Source: Lachnospiraceae bacterium (GTDB lineage Bacteria; Bacillota_A; Clostridia; Lachnospirales; Lachnospiraceae). From it: a DNA stretch of 46,831 nucleotides. Every line of letters begins with the position of its first letter. Position 1 is the stretch's first letter. Where the stretch lies: the NCBI GenBank assembly GCA_016281675.1, contig JAEEJD010000127.1, forward strand, positions 1 through 46,831, in the 5' to 3' direction. The translations under genes were made by a program, and so were the position numbers. A model generated the notes under the pieces. The model searched no databases. It had not been told where the DNA came from and saw only the letters and a list, made by a program, of their open reading frames with translations. Shown here piece by piece: positions 16,343-25,572 of this stretch.

Positions 16343-17557
16343 CTATTTCTGCTCATAGTTGATAAAACTCATATCAAAATCAATATCGCCTGTTATTCCA
16401 TCTATCCTTCCCTTTTTGTTATACTGCCACATACTGAACCTGTACGGATAGTCTGTAGGAATGTTATCATCGGAAAGCCATACATCATAATCGCCCAGTT
16501 CTGCAAGATCAAGTCCTGCGATGAGCATTTCTCTTGTAGCATATATTATCGGTTTGTACCCGTATCCTTTAACGGTGTCGCAGAACGATTTGACAACAGC
16601 CGTTCTTTCTTTGTCCGTAAGTTTATCCGTACGTGCTTCATCACCCTCAACTTTTTCTATGTCAATCGCAACAGGATATTTTACATTGAATCCGGAGATC
16701 GCACCGATAATATAATTGGCCTCCTCCACCGCTTCATTCTCGTTTATCGCCTGAGAATAGAAATACGCACCTATCTGAAGGCCGGCAAGTTGTGCATTCT
16801 GAGCATATTCGACAAATTTCTCGTCAAGGGTTATCTTTCCCGTGCCGTAACCTCGGCTTCCGAGCCGCAACATCACAAAACCGATGCCGCTGTCCTTAAG
16901 CTTTGTAAAATCAACGGCCCCGTTATACTTTGACAGGTCGACTCCCTTTATCGCTTCTCTCTTCCCGTCCTTATATGTAAGATCTCCGCCGTCATTAAGA
17001 AGATTGTTTGCAAAATCATAATCGTTCTTTGCAACGTCTTTCAGGATTTCATAATACTTTTTCTTCCCCTTGTCGTCGGTTATCGAAATATAATCTCCGT
17101 TCTCGTACTTTTCATCCGATCCCGAGTCCTTGTTTAGCGATCCCTCTCCTTCTTCTCGGTCGTCACGATTTGACTTCTCGGTAGTCGATGACTTTTCCGT
17201 ATCCTTTGATGTATCGCCGTTATTATCGGGTTCGGCATCCGGACCCTTATACGGAGTCAGTTCTCCTTCCTCTTCATCCTCATTCGCAGGCCGGGGTTTT
17301 TTCTTTTTGCCCTGGTCTTCCCAGAATTCAAGTTCGTCCGATGTGATATTATGACTGTCTTTTAAGAATTCATCTTCCTCTTTATCTGTTTCCGTAACAG
17401 TTGTTTTGGCTGTTTGGGAACTGCCGTTATCCGAATTAACATATAAAATAACAAGGAACAGCAGGATAACAAGCGAAGCAGCCGCTACGCACATAGCAAC
17501 GGTCTTCTGATACGATCTGTTATCGTCATTATCCTGATTATAATAACCTGATGACAT
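16343..17557 (-). CDS. GH25 family lysozyme, membrane-anchored
   Basis: 404 aa. A short cytoplasmic tail and one membrane segment (about 20-41) are followed by a long charged, Asp/Glu/Lys/Ser-rich linker to about residue 190. The C-terminal ~200 residues are a glycoside hydrolase 25 domain: GVDLSKYNGAVDF with the first catalytic Asp, GAYFYSQA, the acidic pair in AIDIEK, and the closing MWQYNKKGRIDGITG. GH25 enzymes cleave MurNAc-GlcNAc bonds. Shine-Dalgarno GGGAGG precedes the ATG. With the SleB-like gene it forms a wall-remodelling pair. A short TGTGC/GCACA hairpin lies just after the stop (16328-16342) without a convincing T-tract. Confidence 0.93.
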   Translation of the reverse strand: MSSGYYNQDNDDNRSYQKTVAMCVAAASLVILLFLVILYVNSDNGSSQTAKTTVTETDKEEDEFLKDSHNITSDELEFWEDQGKKKKPRPANEDEEEGELTPYKGPDAEPDNNGDTSKDTEKSSTTEKSNRDDREEGEGSLNKDSGSDEKYENGDYISITDDKGKKKYYEILKDVAKNDYDFANNLLNDGGDLTYKDGKREAIKGVDLSKYNGAVDFTKLKDSGIGFVMLRLGSRGYGTGKITLDEKFVEYAQNAQLAGLQIGAYFYSQAINENEAVEEANYIIGAISGFNVKYPVAIDIEKVEGDEARTDKLTDKERTAVVKSFCDTVKGYGYKPIIYATREMLIAGLDLAELGDYDVWLSDDNIPTDYPYRFSMWQYNKKGRIDGITGDIDFDMSFINYEQK

Positions 17558-17620
17558 TTAAACGGCCTCCCTTATCATTATTCTTTGACCCGTGTGAAGT
17601 ATTATGATAAAAGTATAACT

Positions 17621-18643
17621 ATGAAATCAAAAATAAACGCTTCTCATATTGCTCTTAACCTGCTGATAGCATTTCTTACTCTGAATCTGTGCGGATGTTC
17701 TGCTACCGGCAATACTTCCGCTTACACAAAATCCGGACTCTACTTTGACACAGCCGTTAGCGTTCAGATATATACGTCAGACAGCGATGAGGCTGAAACA
17801 ATACTCGATGAATGTATGAATATATGCGATCATTACCAGTCTCTCTTTGACAGCAAAATAATAACAAGCGATATTTCAAATATCAATTCATCCGACTGCA
17901 CACCCGTCAATGTAGATCCCGATACCGTGTCTCTTCTGTCCGATGCAATGAAATATTGCAGTCTGACGAACGGACTGTTTGATATAACCGTTAAACCCGT
18001 ATCCGATCTGTGGGATTTTCATGAAGGATCCGAAAATATTCCGTCAGACGACGAGATAAGATCTGCTTTACGCTTTGTCGACTGGAAAAACGTATCAGTG
18101 GATCCCGCTAATAACACGGTAACAATACTAAAGCCCGGAACTTCTATAGATATAGGTGCTGTTGCAAAAGGATTCATCGCCGATAAAATAACGTCATATC
18201 TTCATTCGCAATCAATAACTGGTGCAATTGTAAATATGGGCGGTGACATGCGTTTGATCGGTTCCAAGCCCGACGGATCATCATTCAATATCGGTATCAA
18301 CGATCCGTTTGACAAGGGAGCAGTCTCTCTGGCTCTGTCCTTAAGTGACATTTCGGTTGCAACGAGCGGTACATATGAACGTTGTTTCGAAAAAAACGGT
18401 ATTAAATATCATCATATTCTGGATACCGAGACCGGAAAGCCTTGCAAAACCGATCTGGAATCAGTAACGGTGATCACCGAAAACGCAATCGACTCGGATT
18501 GCCTTTGCACCGTATGTATTCTTATGGGTTCATCGGAAGCAACGGAATTAATCGAAAACATCCCCGGCACGGAAGCTGTCTTCATTCTTGATGACGGATC
18601 TGTCGTAACGACCTCCGGCGCGGATGATTTTATCAGATATTGA
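17621..18643 (+). CDS. apbE: FAD:protein FMN transferase lipoprotein
   Basis: 340 aa from the ATG at 17621; an in-frame TTG at 17585 would put 12 residues before the signal peptide and is less likely. The signal peptide ends in a lipobox-like LCGC. ApbE motifs follow: FDTAVSVQIY, SDLWDFHEGS, DIGAVAKGFIADKI, NMGGDMRLIG, the metal-binding stretch ATSGTYERC, and HHILDTETGKPC. ApbE attaches FMN to Thr/Ser in D-x-x-S/T-G-A-T motifs of proteins such as RnfG and RnfD, outside the membrane. The rnf genes are adjacent and convergent; the last 11 bp overlap rnfB. No strong Shine-Dalgarno is visible. Confidence 0.95.
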   Translation: MKSKINASHIALNLLIAFLTLNLCGCSATGNTSAYTKSGLYFDTAVSVQIYTSDSDEAETILDECMNICDHYQSLFDSKIITSDISNINSSDCTPVNVDPDTVSLLSDAMKYCSLTNGLFDITVKPVSDLWDFHEGSENIPSDDEIRSALRFVDWKNVSVDPANNTVTILKPGTSIDIGAVAKGFIADKITSYLHSQSITGAIVNMGGDMRLIGSKPDGSSFNIGINDPFDKGAVSLALSLSDISVATSGTYERCFEKNGIKYHHILDTETGKPCKTDLESVTVITENAIDSDCLCTVCILMGSSEATELIENIPGTEAVFILDDGSVVTTSGADDFIRY

Positions 18644-19427
18644 TTATCTTCTTAGGGCATTTTTCGGCACAGATGCCGCATCTTATACATTTGTCATAAT
18701 CAATATGTGCAAGATTATCTGTTACCGTTATCGCACCCGCTTCACAGCTTTTTGCACATATACCGCATCCGACGCATCCGGCCTTGCATGCCTTCATCGT
18801 GATGTTTCCTTTATCCTTTGAAGAACATGCCACTCTCACGTTTGCTTCATAAGGAACGATCTCTATTATTCCCATCGGGCAGGCATTGACACATTTTCCG
18901 CATGAACCGCACTTCTCGGGATCTATGACTGCAACACCGTCAAGAATATGTATTGCATCGTTATCGCAGACTCTCTGACACGATCCGAATCCGAGACATC
19001 CGTAATTACACGCCTTGCTTCCCCGTCCCGGAGCCATTGAAGCACTTCTGCAGTCTTTGGGACCGGTATACTCATAGTTTTCCCCGGCCACATCACATGT
19101 TCCGTTACACTTGACAAAAGCTACTTTTTTTACAAAGGTACCCGCGTCAACTCCCATTATTGAAGCGATAGCATCGGCAACACTTTTCCCCCCGACAGGG
19201 CATCCCGAAACCTCGGCTTCCCCTCTTACAATAGCTGCCGCAAGACCCGAACATCCCGGAAAGCCGCAACCTCCGCAGTTGTTTCCCGGAAGTGCCGAGA
19301 GCACTTCTTCCTCTTTTTTGTTCACCGGAACAGCGAATCTCTTGGCAAAAAAGCTCAAGAATATACTTATTAACAGTCCGCATCCCGCAACAACCGATAC
19401 CGATACAATTATGCCCTGATAATCCAT
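18633..19427 (-). CDS. rnfB: Rnf complex subunit B (ferredoxin-type, multi-[4Fe-4S])
   Basis: 264 aa. An N-terminal membrane helix (about 5-28) is followed by the CGGCGFPGCSG cluster motif, then a Cys-rich middle and classical 4Fe-4S motifs CGSCGKCVNACP, CVGCGICAKSC and CIRCGICAEKCP. RnfB takes electrons from reduced ferredoxin. AAGGAG lies 8 nt before ATG 19427; a GTG directly before it is not needed. It is the last gene of rnfCDGEAB and its 3' end overlaps apbE. Confidence 0.97.
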   Translation of the reverse strand: MDYQGIIVSVSVVAGCGLLISIFLSFFAKRFAVPVNKKEEEVLSALPGNNCGGCGFPGCSGLAAAIVRGEAEVSGCPVGGKSVADAIASIMGVDAGTFVKKVAFVKCNGTCDVAGENYEYTGPKDCRSASMAPGRGSKACNYGCLGFGSCQRVCDNDAIHILDGVAVIDPEKCGSCGKCVNACPMGIIEIVPYEANVRVACSSKDKGNITMKACKAGCVGCGICAKSCEAGAITVTDNLAHIDYDKCIRCGICAEKCPKKIINI

Positions 19428-19444
19428 CACTATCTCCTTAATAA

Positions 19445-20023
19445 CTATTTAAGACCCGAAAAGCCGAAAAACGCGATCGCCATAAGGCAGGCGGTGAGAA
19501 GTACTATAGGCATACCCCTGAATGACTTCGGTATATCGTTGTACTCCATTTTCTCACGAAGACCCGCAAGAATAACTATCGCAATAAAGAATCCGACCGC
19601 TGTGGCAAATCCGTTAACAACACCTTCCAGAATCGTATAATCCTTCTGAACGTTTGTAAGCGCCACGCCGAGCACGGCACAGTTTGTCGTGATAAGCGGA
19701 AGATATACTCCGAGCGCCTGATACAGACTTTTCATGGCTTTCTTTAAGAACATTTCCACAAACTGAACAAGTGCTGCTATGACCAGTATGAACACTATTG
19801 TCTGCAGATATGCGATATCAAAAGGGAGAAGAAGGAACTTGTATATAAGCCCGGTCACAAAAGAAGCCAGTGTTATTACAAATATAACGGCAGATCCCAT
19901 TCCGGCTGCGGTATTGATCTTTCTTGAAACCCCGAGAAAGGGGCATATTCCCAGAAACTGGGATAACACAACATTATTGATAAACGCGGAACCGATCGCA
20001 ATGATTATAAGTTGTCCTATCAT
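19445..20023 (-). CDS. rnfA: Rnf complex subunit A
   Basis: 192 aa integral membrane protein with about six helices; it has the NNVVLSQFLGICPFLGVS signature near the N-terminus and LPLITTNCAVLGVAL in the middle. In Rnf/Nqr complexes RnfA and RnfE form an inverted pair around a membrane-embedded iron-sulfur cluster; Cys residues in GICPF and TNCAV fit that. GGAGG precedes the ATG, which overlaps the rnfE stop by 4 nt. Confidence 0.97.
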   Translation of the reverse strand: MIGQLIIIAIGSAFINNVVLSQFLGICPFLGVSRKINTAAGMGSAVIFVITLASFVTGLIYKFLLLPFDIAYLQTIVFILVIAALVQFVEMFLKKAMKSLYQALGVYLPLITTNCAVLGVALTNVQKDYTILEGVVNGFATAVGFFIAIVILAGLREKMEYNDIPKSFRGMPIVLLTACLMAIAFFGFSGLK

Positions 20024-20715
20024 TTTCCGCCCTCCTTACGATCGATACTTCGACCGTTACACAGTGTATTGGGACAGTTCCTGCAGAGCTTGTCGCAGTC
20101 ACCCGATATTCCCGTATCCTTTCCGGCAAGAAGCTTAAGCTTATTCATGAGTGCCACCAGAAATGCCAGAACCAGAAAAGCTCCGGGAGCCAATATGAAA
20201 ATAGTGAGCGGCTCGTAGCTTTCCGGAAGAACGCTTATATCAAATACGGAGCCGTTGCCCACAAGTTCTCTTATGAGTCCTATGCATGTAAGACCGAGTG
20301 TGAATCCGAGTCCCATTCCGAGTCCGTCAAAAGCCGAAAAAATGACTCCGTTCTTGGAAGCATAGCTCTCGGCTCTTCCAAGGATTATGCAGTTAACAAC
20401 AATAAGCGGGATATACAGGCCAAGCGCTTCATACAAAGAAGGAATATATGCTTTTAAAAGCAGTTCCGTTATCGTAACAAAACTTGCGATAACTACTATA
20501 AATGCGGGAATCCTGACACCGTCCGGAATGACCTTCCTGAGTATTGAAATCATAATATTCGACATTATAAGAACAGCCGTCGTTGTAAGACCCATTCCTA
20601 TTCCGTTTATAGCAGATGTCGTAACGGCAAGGGTCGGACACATTCCGAGCATGAGTACGAATGTCGGGTTCTCTTTTATCAGTCCGTTGAAAAATCTCTC
20701 AAAACACTTTTTCAT
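20020..20715 (-). CDS. rnfE: Rnf complex subunit E
   Basis: 231 aa membrane protein paralogous to RnfA, with FVLMLGMCPTLAVT and YIPLIVVNCIILG, the two Cys-containing segments that pair with those of RnfA. The C-terminal extension is Cys-rich (CDKLCRNCPNTLC), a feature not needed for the family fold that could bind a metal. The ATG overlaps the rnfG stop (TGATG). Confidence 0.96.
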   Translation of the reverse strand: MKKCFERFFNGLIKENPTFVLMLGMCPTLAVTTSAINGIGMGLTTTAVLIMSNIMISILRKVIPDGVRIPAFIVVIASFVTITELLLKAYIPSLYEALGLYIPLIVVNCIILGRAESYASKNGVIFSAFDGLGMGLGFTLGLTCIGLIRELVGNGSVFDISVLPESYEPLTIFILAPGAFLVLAFLVALMNKLKLLAGKDTGISGDCDKLCRNCPNTLCNGRSIDRKEGGK

Positions 20716-21311
20716 CAGTTACCACCTCCGAGGGATCCGAAGTATGCAAGTCCTGCATTAACGGCATTTGTTACTGCCTTTGTGGTTATCGTAGCACCGC
20801 TTATGGCATCGATCTCAAAATCAGCCGACGCCCCGCTCTTCGTATATGAAAACTGGGTAACGGTCTTGTTAGCGAACTGATCCCTGAACTTTGCTTCTTT
20901 TGCTTTCATTCCCAGTCCCGCCGTTTCGGATATACTCAATATCTCGATACCTTTGACCATTCCCGAATTATCTATTCCGAGGGATATCGTGATGTCTCCG
21001 CCATACCCATCATGGCTAGTCGAATTGATCACATATCCGATAGTATTTCCGCTGCCGTCAAGTGCACGTACCGCAGAGTCGATATCAACTCCCGTTATTC
21101 CCGATGAGGCAACGATACCGGCTGCCGAGGACACATCACCGACATCGGAAAACTCCGAGGCTTCGGGGAAGACCGATCTGTAAGCGGCAGTTCTCGTATT
21201 CTCTTCCATTACCGCTATAGGCTCTTTGGTGATCTCATACACATAGCCGAGGCCGAAACCAGCCACAAGCGTGATGATCGTAAGACACAATACATTCTTT
21301 ACGGTACTCAT
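20715..21311 (-). CDS. rnfG: Rnf complex subunit G (covalent flavoprotein)
   Basis: 198 aa. One N-terminal membrane helix anchors an extracytoplasmic FMN-binding domain. The flavinylation motif DAISGAT sits at about 168-174, so Thr174 is the expected FMN site, supplied by the nearby ApbE. GGAGG lies about 9 nt before the ATG, and the start overlaps the rnfD stop by one base. Confidence 0.96.
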   Translation of the reverse strand: MSTVKNVLCLTIITLVAGFGLGYVYEITKEPIAVMEENTRTAAYRSVFPEASEFSDVGDVSSAAGIVASSGITGVDIDSAVRALDGSGNTIGYVINSTSHDGYGGDITISLGIDNSGMVKGIEILSISETAGLGMKAKEAKFRDQFANKTVTQFSYTKSGASADFEIDAISGATITTKAVTNAVNAGLAYFGSLGGGN

Positions 21312-22240
21312 CAGATCTCACCTCCTTTTCCGAAACACTTCGGAAATGTTATCTTCTCGATAAGAGGTACAAGCAGATTACTGATGATGATCGCATAACT
21401 TACACCCTCAGCGGATGACGAGAACACACGGAACAGCCCGGTTAACAGTCCGCACGATATACCGAAAATAATACGTCCGGTCTTCGTTATCGGACTCGTA
21501 ACGTAATCCGTCGCCATAAAGAATGCACCGAGCATAAGTCCTCCGCCGCAAAGCTGCGCCGAAAGATACGTTATGTTCCAGCCGTTTCCGGCAAACAATC
21601 CCATGAAAAGAACAAAAGACACCAGATATGCACACGGAATCCGAAAATCTATGATACCGGTGATTATAAGGAAGACAGCTCCCGCCAATATGGCAACCGT
21701 GCTGACCTCTCCTATCGTTCCGGGGATACGTCCGATGAACATATCCATAAGATTAACGGCAGTACCGCTTCTGAGATTTGCAAGAGGTGTTGCGCATGTC
21801 ACACCGTCCATTGTGAACATAGTCATTCTGGCGGTAAAACAGATAACAAGGAAACATCTTCCCGCAAGGGCCGGATTCATGAAATTCTGACCCAGTCCTC
21901 CGAATAGCATCTTAACCACAAGTATTGCAAAAACACTGCCTATGATACCCATCCACCACGTTGCCTCAGGCGGAAGGTTGAGTGCGATAAGAAGTCCCGT
22001 GACAACAGCCGACAGATCTCCGACAGTTACAGGGAGTCTCATAATAAGCTCATAAATAAGCTCAGTTAAAACACATGATGCGATGCATACGGCAACAAGC
22101 AATGCCGAATTAAACCCGAAACTGTATACTCCGAAAACAGTCGTGGGCAGCAACGCTATTATCACGAGAAACATTATCATCGATGTGGACATCCGGCTTC
22201 TGACATGAGGAGAAGCAGATACATTTACAAGATCGCTCAT
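21311..22240 (-). CDS. rnfD: Rnf complex subunit D (membrane flavoprotein)
   Basis: 309 aa with about ten membrane helices. The start at 22240 (MSDLVNV) has AGGAGG 9 nt upstream; the frame extends 12 codons further but without support. SPHVRSRMSTSM is a typical N-terminal signature. The putative flavinylation motif reads DGVTCATPL, with Thr151 as acceptor and Cys where Gly is usual. RnfD carries electrons and ions through the membrane with RnfG, A and E. Confidence 0.95.
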   Translation of the reverse strand: MSDLVNVSASPHVRSRMSTSMIMFLVIIALLPTTVFGVYSFGFNSALLVAVCIASCVLTELIYELIMRLPVTVGDLSAVVTGLLIALNLPPEATWWMGIIGSVFAILVVKMLFGGLGQNFMNPALAGRCFLVICFTARMTMFTMDGVTCATPLANLRSGTAVNLMDMFIGRIPGTIGEVSTVAILAGAVFLIITGIIDFRIPCAYLVSFVLFMGLFAGNGWNITYLSAQLCGGGLMLGAFFMATDYVTSPITKTGRIIFGISCGLLTGLFRVFSSSAEGVSYAIIISNLLVPLIEKITFPKCFGKGGEI

Positions 22241-22250
22241 ATTCGCCCTC

Positions 22251-23576
22251 CTATTTCTTCTTCCTTCTGTTTGCAAGAACAGTCTGTCTCATCATCTTGA
22301 TCTCCTGCGTCAGGTGTCTCTTTGCGGGGCAGATGTAACTGCAGCAACCGCATTCAACACATTCCAGACCGTTTTGGGAAACAAATCTGTCTTCGTCATA
22401 ATGCTCCGCAATATCCGCAAGTCTCGAAGGGACAAGCCTGGACGGGCAGGCGTCCACACAACGGCCGCAATTGATACACGCTTTTGCGCTTGATTCGGAT
22501 ACGGCGTCTTCGGTAAAAGCAACTATCGCCGATGAAGATTTGGTAACCGGCACGTTAGTATCAAATAAAGCAAAGCCCATCATCGGACCGCCAGAAATGA
22601 TCTTTGCCGGCTCACTTTTAAAACCTCCTGCCGCATCGATAAGGTCTGCATAACTGGTTCCCGTATATACCCTGTAGTTCTGGGGATATTTGATCGCGGG
22701 TCCCGTAACGGTAACAATCCTCTCCATAAGAGGTCTTCCCTCGATCACGGCATGATATATGGCAACGATCGTATCAACATTGTTTACGATACATCCCGCA
22801 TCCGCTGGTAACATACTTGAATTGATCGCTCTCTGGGTTGTCGCATAAATAAGCTGTCTCTCGGAACCCTGCGGATATTTGGTCTTAAGAACCTTAACAC
22901 TGATCCTTGGTTCATCTATGCAAAGATCCTTGAGGATCCTGATACAGTCGGGTTTATTGTCTTCAACCGCGAGAATTCCCTTTGCATGTTCAAACAGACA
23001 AAGAATTATCTTAAGCCCGGCAACGAGTTTTTCGGGTTCTTCGATCATTCTTCTGTAATCCGAAGTAAGATAAGGTTCACACTCCGCACAGTTTGCAATA
23101 ACATAATGGATCTTTCCGGGATCCTTCGGTGACAGTTTGACGTGAGTCGGAAAACCCGCACCGCCCATTCCGACAATACCGGCGTCCTTTATTATCCTGA
23201 TAACCTCTTCCTTGGTCATCTCGGCTATCGGCCTGACCGGCATGGGAGGCGCTTCCTCATATGTATCATCGTTTTCGATAACGATACACATCGTATCGAC
23301 TCCCTGAACGTTTCGCCTGTTTTCTATAGCCATAACGGTACCCGAAACAGATGAATACACATTTGCGGACACAAACCCGTTCGCCTCGGCGATAAGACTG
23401 CCGCGCAGAACATGATCCCCCGGTGAAACAACGGGGACCGCAGGTGCACCTATATGTTGTGATAACGGAAATACAAGCTGGGGACTTGACGGAAGAAGAT
23501 CGATTATCTTCTTGTCTTTGGTAAGATCCTTTCCGTCATAAGTATGGATCCCACCTTTAAATGTAAGACCTGCCAT
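22251..23576 (-). CDS. rnfC: Rnf complex subunit C (NADH-binding, [4Fe-4S])
   Basis: 441 aa. The FMN/NADH-binding region contains GIVGMGGAGFPTHVKL near residues 132-150, followed by the SLBB-like part and two 4Fe-4S motifs, CINCGRCVDACP and CVECGCCSYICP, near the C-terminus. RnfC is the peripheral subunit that reduces NAD+. AAGGGAG precedes the ATG. It heads the rnf operon; a TATAAT (23607-23612) lies upstream on this strand. Confidence 0.97.
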   Translation of the reverse strand: MAGLTFKGGIHTYDGKDLTKDKKIIDLLPSSPQLVFPLSQHIGAPAVPVVSPGDHVLRGSLIAEANGFVSANVYSSVSGTVMAIENRRNVQGVDTMCIVIENDDTYEEAPPMPVRPIAEMTKEEVIRIIKDAGIVGMGGAGFPTHVKLSPKDPGKIHYVIANCAECEPYLTSDYRRMIEEPEKLVAGLKIILCLFEHAKGILAVEDNKPDCIRILKDLCIDEPRISVKVLKTKYPQGSERQLIYATTQRAINSSMLPADAGCIVNNVDTIVAIYHAVIEGRPLMERIVTVTGPAIKYPQNYRVYTGTSYADLIDAAGGFKSEPAKIISGGPMMGFALFDTNVPVTKSSSAIVAFTEDAVSESSAKACINCGRCVDACPSRLVPSRLADIAEHYDEDRFVSQNGLECVECGCCSYICPAKRHLTQEIKMMRQTVLANRRKKK

Positions 23577-23601
23577 TTACTTTCTCCCTTTAATCATACT
23601 G

Positions 23602-23630
23602 ATGACATTATATCATATATACATTATACT
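23602..23630 (+). promoter_or_regulatory. Promoter of the YprB-like exonuclease gene
   Basis: ATGACA (23602-23607) and TATACT (23625-23630) are 17 bp apart, which gives a start near 23637 and a leader of about 20 nt containing AGAGGAA. Confidence 0.6.
23607..23612 (-). promoter_or_regulatory. -10 element of the rnf operon
   Basis: A perfect TATAAT on the minus strand lies 31 bp before the rnfC start codon. No good -35 is present at 16-18 bp. It overlaps the divergent plus-strand promoter, so the two transcripts cannot start at the same time. Confidence 0.5.
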
Positions 23631-23655
23631 TAAACAGAAAAAGAGGAACCGAAAT

Positions 23656-24777
23656 ATGCAGATAATCGACAGACTGTATGAGGGCCTTTCATGCAATCAT
23701 CCGATCGAAGGGTTTTGCGATCCGCAAAAGGCTCTTTTTATTGATATAGAAACAACCGGACTCAAAAAGGAAACAACATCCCTTTATCTTATCGGTTGCG
23801 GATACTATACAAAAAGCGGTTTTATGACAAGGCTTTTCTTTGCCGACGACAAGTCCGAAGAATACGATATCATGACCGAATTCATTAAACTTGCGAAGGG
23901 ATTTTCACATCTGTTCCATTTCAACGGATATAAGTTCGACATTCCTTATCTGCAGTACAAGGCGACGCTCCACAATATAGACGGCATGTTCGACGATCTT
24001 GTTCAGGTTGATATATACAGACTTTGCAAGCCCCTCAGATATCTTCTCTTTTGTGACAGCATGAGGCAGAAAGCGATCGAGGATTTCCTTGGTATCAGAC
24101 GCGAGGACCGCTACGGTGGCGGAGAACTGATCGAAGTATACGAACGTTACACAAGATCTCGAAATCCCGAGGATCTGGAGCTGCTTATCACTCACAACAG
24201 GGAGGATGTACTCGGTATGCATCTGATCATGCCTGTACTTTCCTATCTTGATCTTAAAGATGCGCCTCTCGTTTTTGAAGATTATGACGTGAACGGATAC
24301 ACCGATTATAACGGAAACGAGCTTGAAGAGATCATCCTCAGGTATAAAACAACCGTTATACTCCCGAAATCGTTTGTAGCCAAGACCGAAAGTATGTATG
24401 TAAAATACGCTCACGAGTCCGGAATCATAATGATAAGACTTCCGATCATCCGTGGCGAAATGAAGCTGTATTTTGAAGATTACAGGGATTACTGTTATAT
24501 ACCCGATGAAGATACCGCGATACCCCGATCCCTTGCAGAGGCGCTTCCGAAAGGAAGCTACAAAAAGGCAACTCGCGATACCTGTTACCGGAAAGTGACC
24601 GGATCGTTCATAAAACAACCGAGTGCCGTCTTCGAACCGGTGCTTAAGACATCCTTCAAGGACAAAAGAAAGTATTTCAAATTTCCCGACAGTTTCAACA
24701 AAGAAGCGGCCGAAATATTCGGCCGCGAACTGATCAATATATTCTTTGTCATGAAGAAGCGTACATCACTTGTTTAG
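23656..24777 (+). CDS. YprB-like ribonuclease H-fold 3'-5' exonuclease
   Basis: 373 aa from the ATG at 23656, chosen because AGAGGAA lies 9 nt upstream and homology starts with the Asp-Glu motif. DEDD-type catalytic motifs are visible: FIDIETTGL (Exo I), FNGYKFDIPYL (Exo II) and HNREDVLGMH (Exo III), matching the RNase H-like/YprB family. The region after residue ~215 is not recognised. The substrate is unknown. The 3' end overlaps the end of cheR by 12 bp on the other strand. Confidence 0.87.
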   Translation: MQIIDRLYEGLSCNHPIEGFCDPQKALFIDIETTGLKKETTSLYLIGCGYYTKSGFMTRLFFADDKSEEYDIMTEFIKLAKGFSHLFHFNGYKFDIPYLQYKATLHNIDGMFDDLVQVDIYRLCKPLRYLLFCDSMRQKAIEDFLGIRREDRYGGGELIEVYERYTRSRNPEDLELLITHNREDVLGMHLIMPVLSYLDLKDAPLVFEDYDVNGYTDYNGNELEEIILRYKTTVILPKSFVAKTESMYVKYAHESGIIMIRLPIIRGEMKLYFEDYRDYCYIPDEDTAIPRSLAEALPKGSYKKATRDTCYRKVTGSFIKQPSAVFEPVLKTSFKDKRKYFKFPDSFNKEAAEIFGRELINIFFVMKKRTSLV

Positions 24778-25554
24778 CAGATCGTTGTGCTTCTCATAAT
24801 AGAATGAACTTCTTCTCTCGAATCCGTACTTCCTGTGATTCATTATCTGTTCGGTACTTCCGATGAAGAAAATCCCGCCGTTAACAAGGCTCTGTCCGAA
24901 CTTCATGAATATCTCATCCTTGGCTTCGTCAGTAAAATAGATGAGAACGTTTCTGCATACAATGAAATGACAATCATTGATGAAAGGATCTTTTAACAGG
25001 TTATGTTCCCTGAACTCCACCCTCGATTTGATCTCGTTACTTATCTGATACGAAGAACCTACCTTGGTGAAGTATTTACTCTTAAGATCATCAGGAACAC
25101 TTGCAAGACTCTTCTCGGTATATATTCCGTTCTTGGCCGCCGCTATAACCTGCTTGTCAAGATCGGTCGCTATGATCTTGATCTGATTCAAAGGAATGTG
25201 TTTTGATAATGCCATTACCAATGAATACGGCTCATCTCCGGTCGAGCAGGCCGCGCTCCAGATCTTGAGGTTCTTGCCGAACTTTCCTATGAGTTCGGGG
25301 ATGAAATCCTTATCCATCATCTTCCACTGCTCGGGATTTCTGTAAAACTCCGATACATTAATGGTAAGATAATTTATGAATTCTTCAAAGAGTTCCTTGT
25401 CCGTCTTGATGTTGGAAACAAACTCATCATAACCCTTGATATTGTGTTTTTCGATCAGGGTATTGATCCTTCGCTTCATCTGGTTCTCTTTGTAAGCTGA
25501 AAGATCTATCCCGGTCATTCGAAGAATCGAATCTTTGAATTTCTCGTAATCCAT
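24766..25554 (-). CDS. cheR: CheR-type protein-glutamate methyltransferase
   Basis: 262 aa. The N-terminal helical domain contains KENQMKRRINTLIEKH, and the SAM-binding domain starts with IWSAACSTGDEPYSLVM, then ATDLDKQVI and FIVCRNVLIYF. CheR methylates glutamates of chemoreceptors. No chemoreceptor or cheB is nearby, and it sits after rpsA as the last gene of a housekeeping operon, so it may serve receptors coded elsewhere. The start has only a weak Shine-Dalgarno. Confidence 0.93.
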   Translation of the reverse strand: MDYEKFKDSILRMTGIDLSAYKENQMKRRINTLIEKHNIKGYDEFVSNIKTDKELFEEFINYLTINVSEFYRNPEQWKMMDKDFIPELIGKFGKNLKIWSAACSTGDEPYSLVMALSKHIPLNQIKIIATDLDKQVIAAAKNGIYTEKSLASVPDDLKSKYFTKVGSSYQISNEIKSRVEFREHNLLKDPFINDCHFIVCRNVLIYFTDEAKDEIFMKFGQSLVNGGIFFIGSTEQIMNHRKYGFERRSSFYYEKHNDLLNK

Positions 25555-25572
25555 TTTCGATACCGACCCCGA

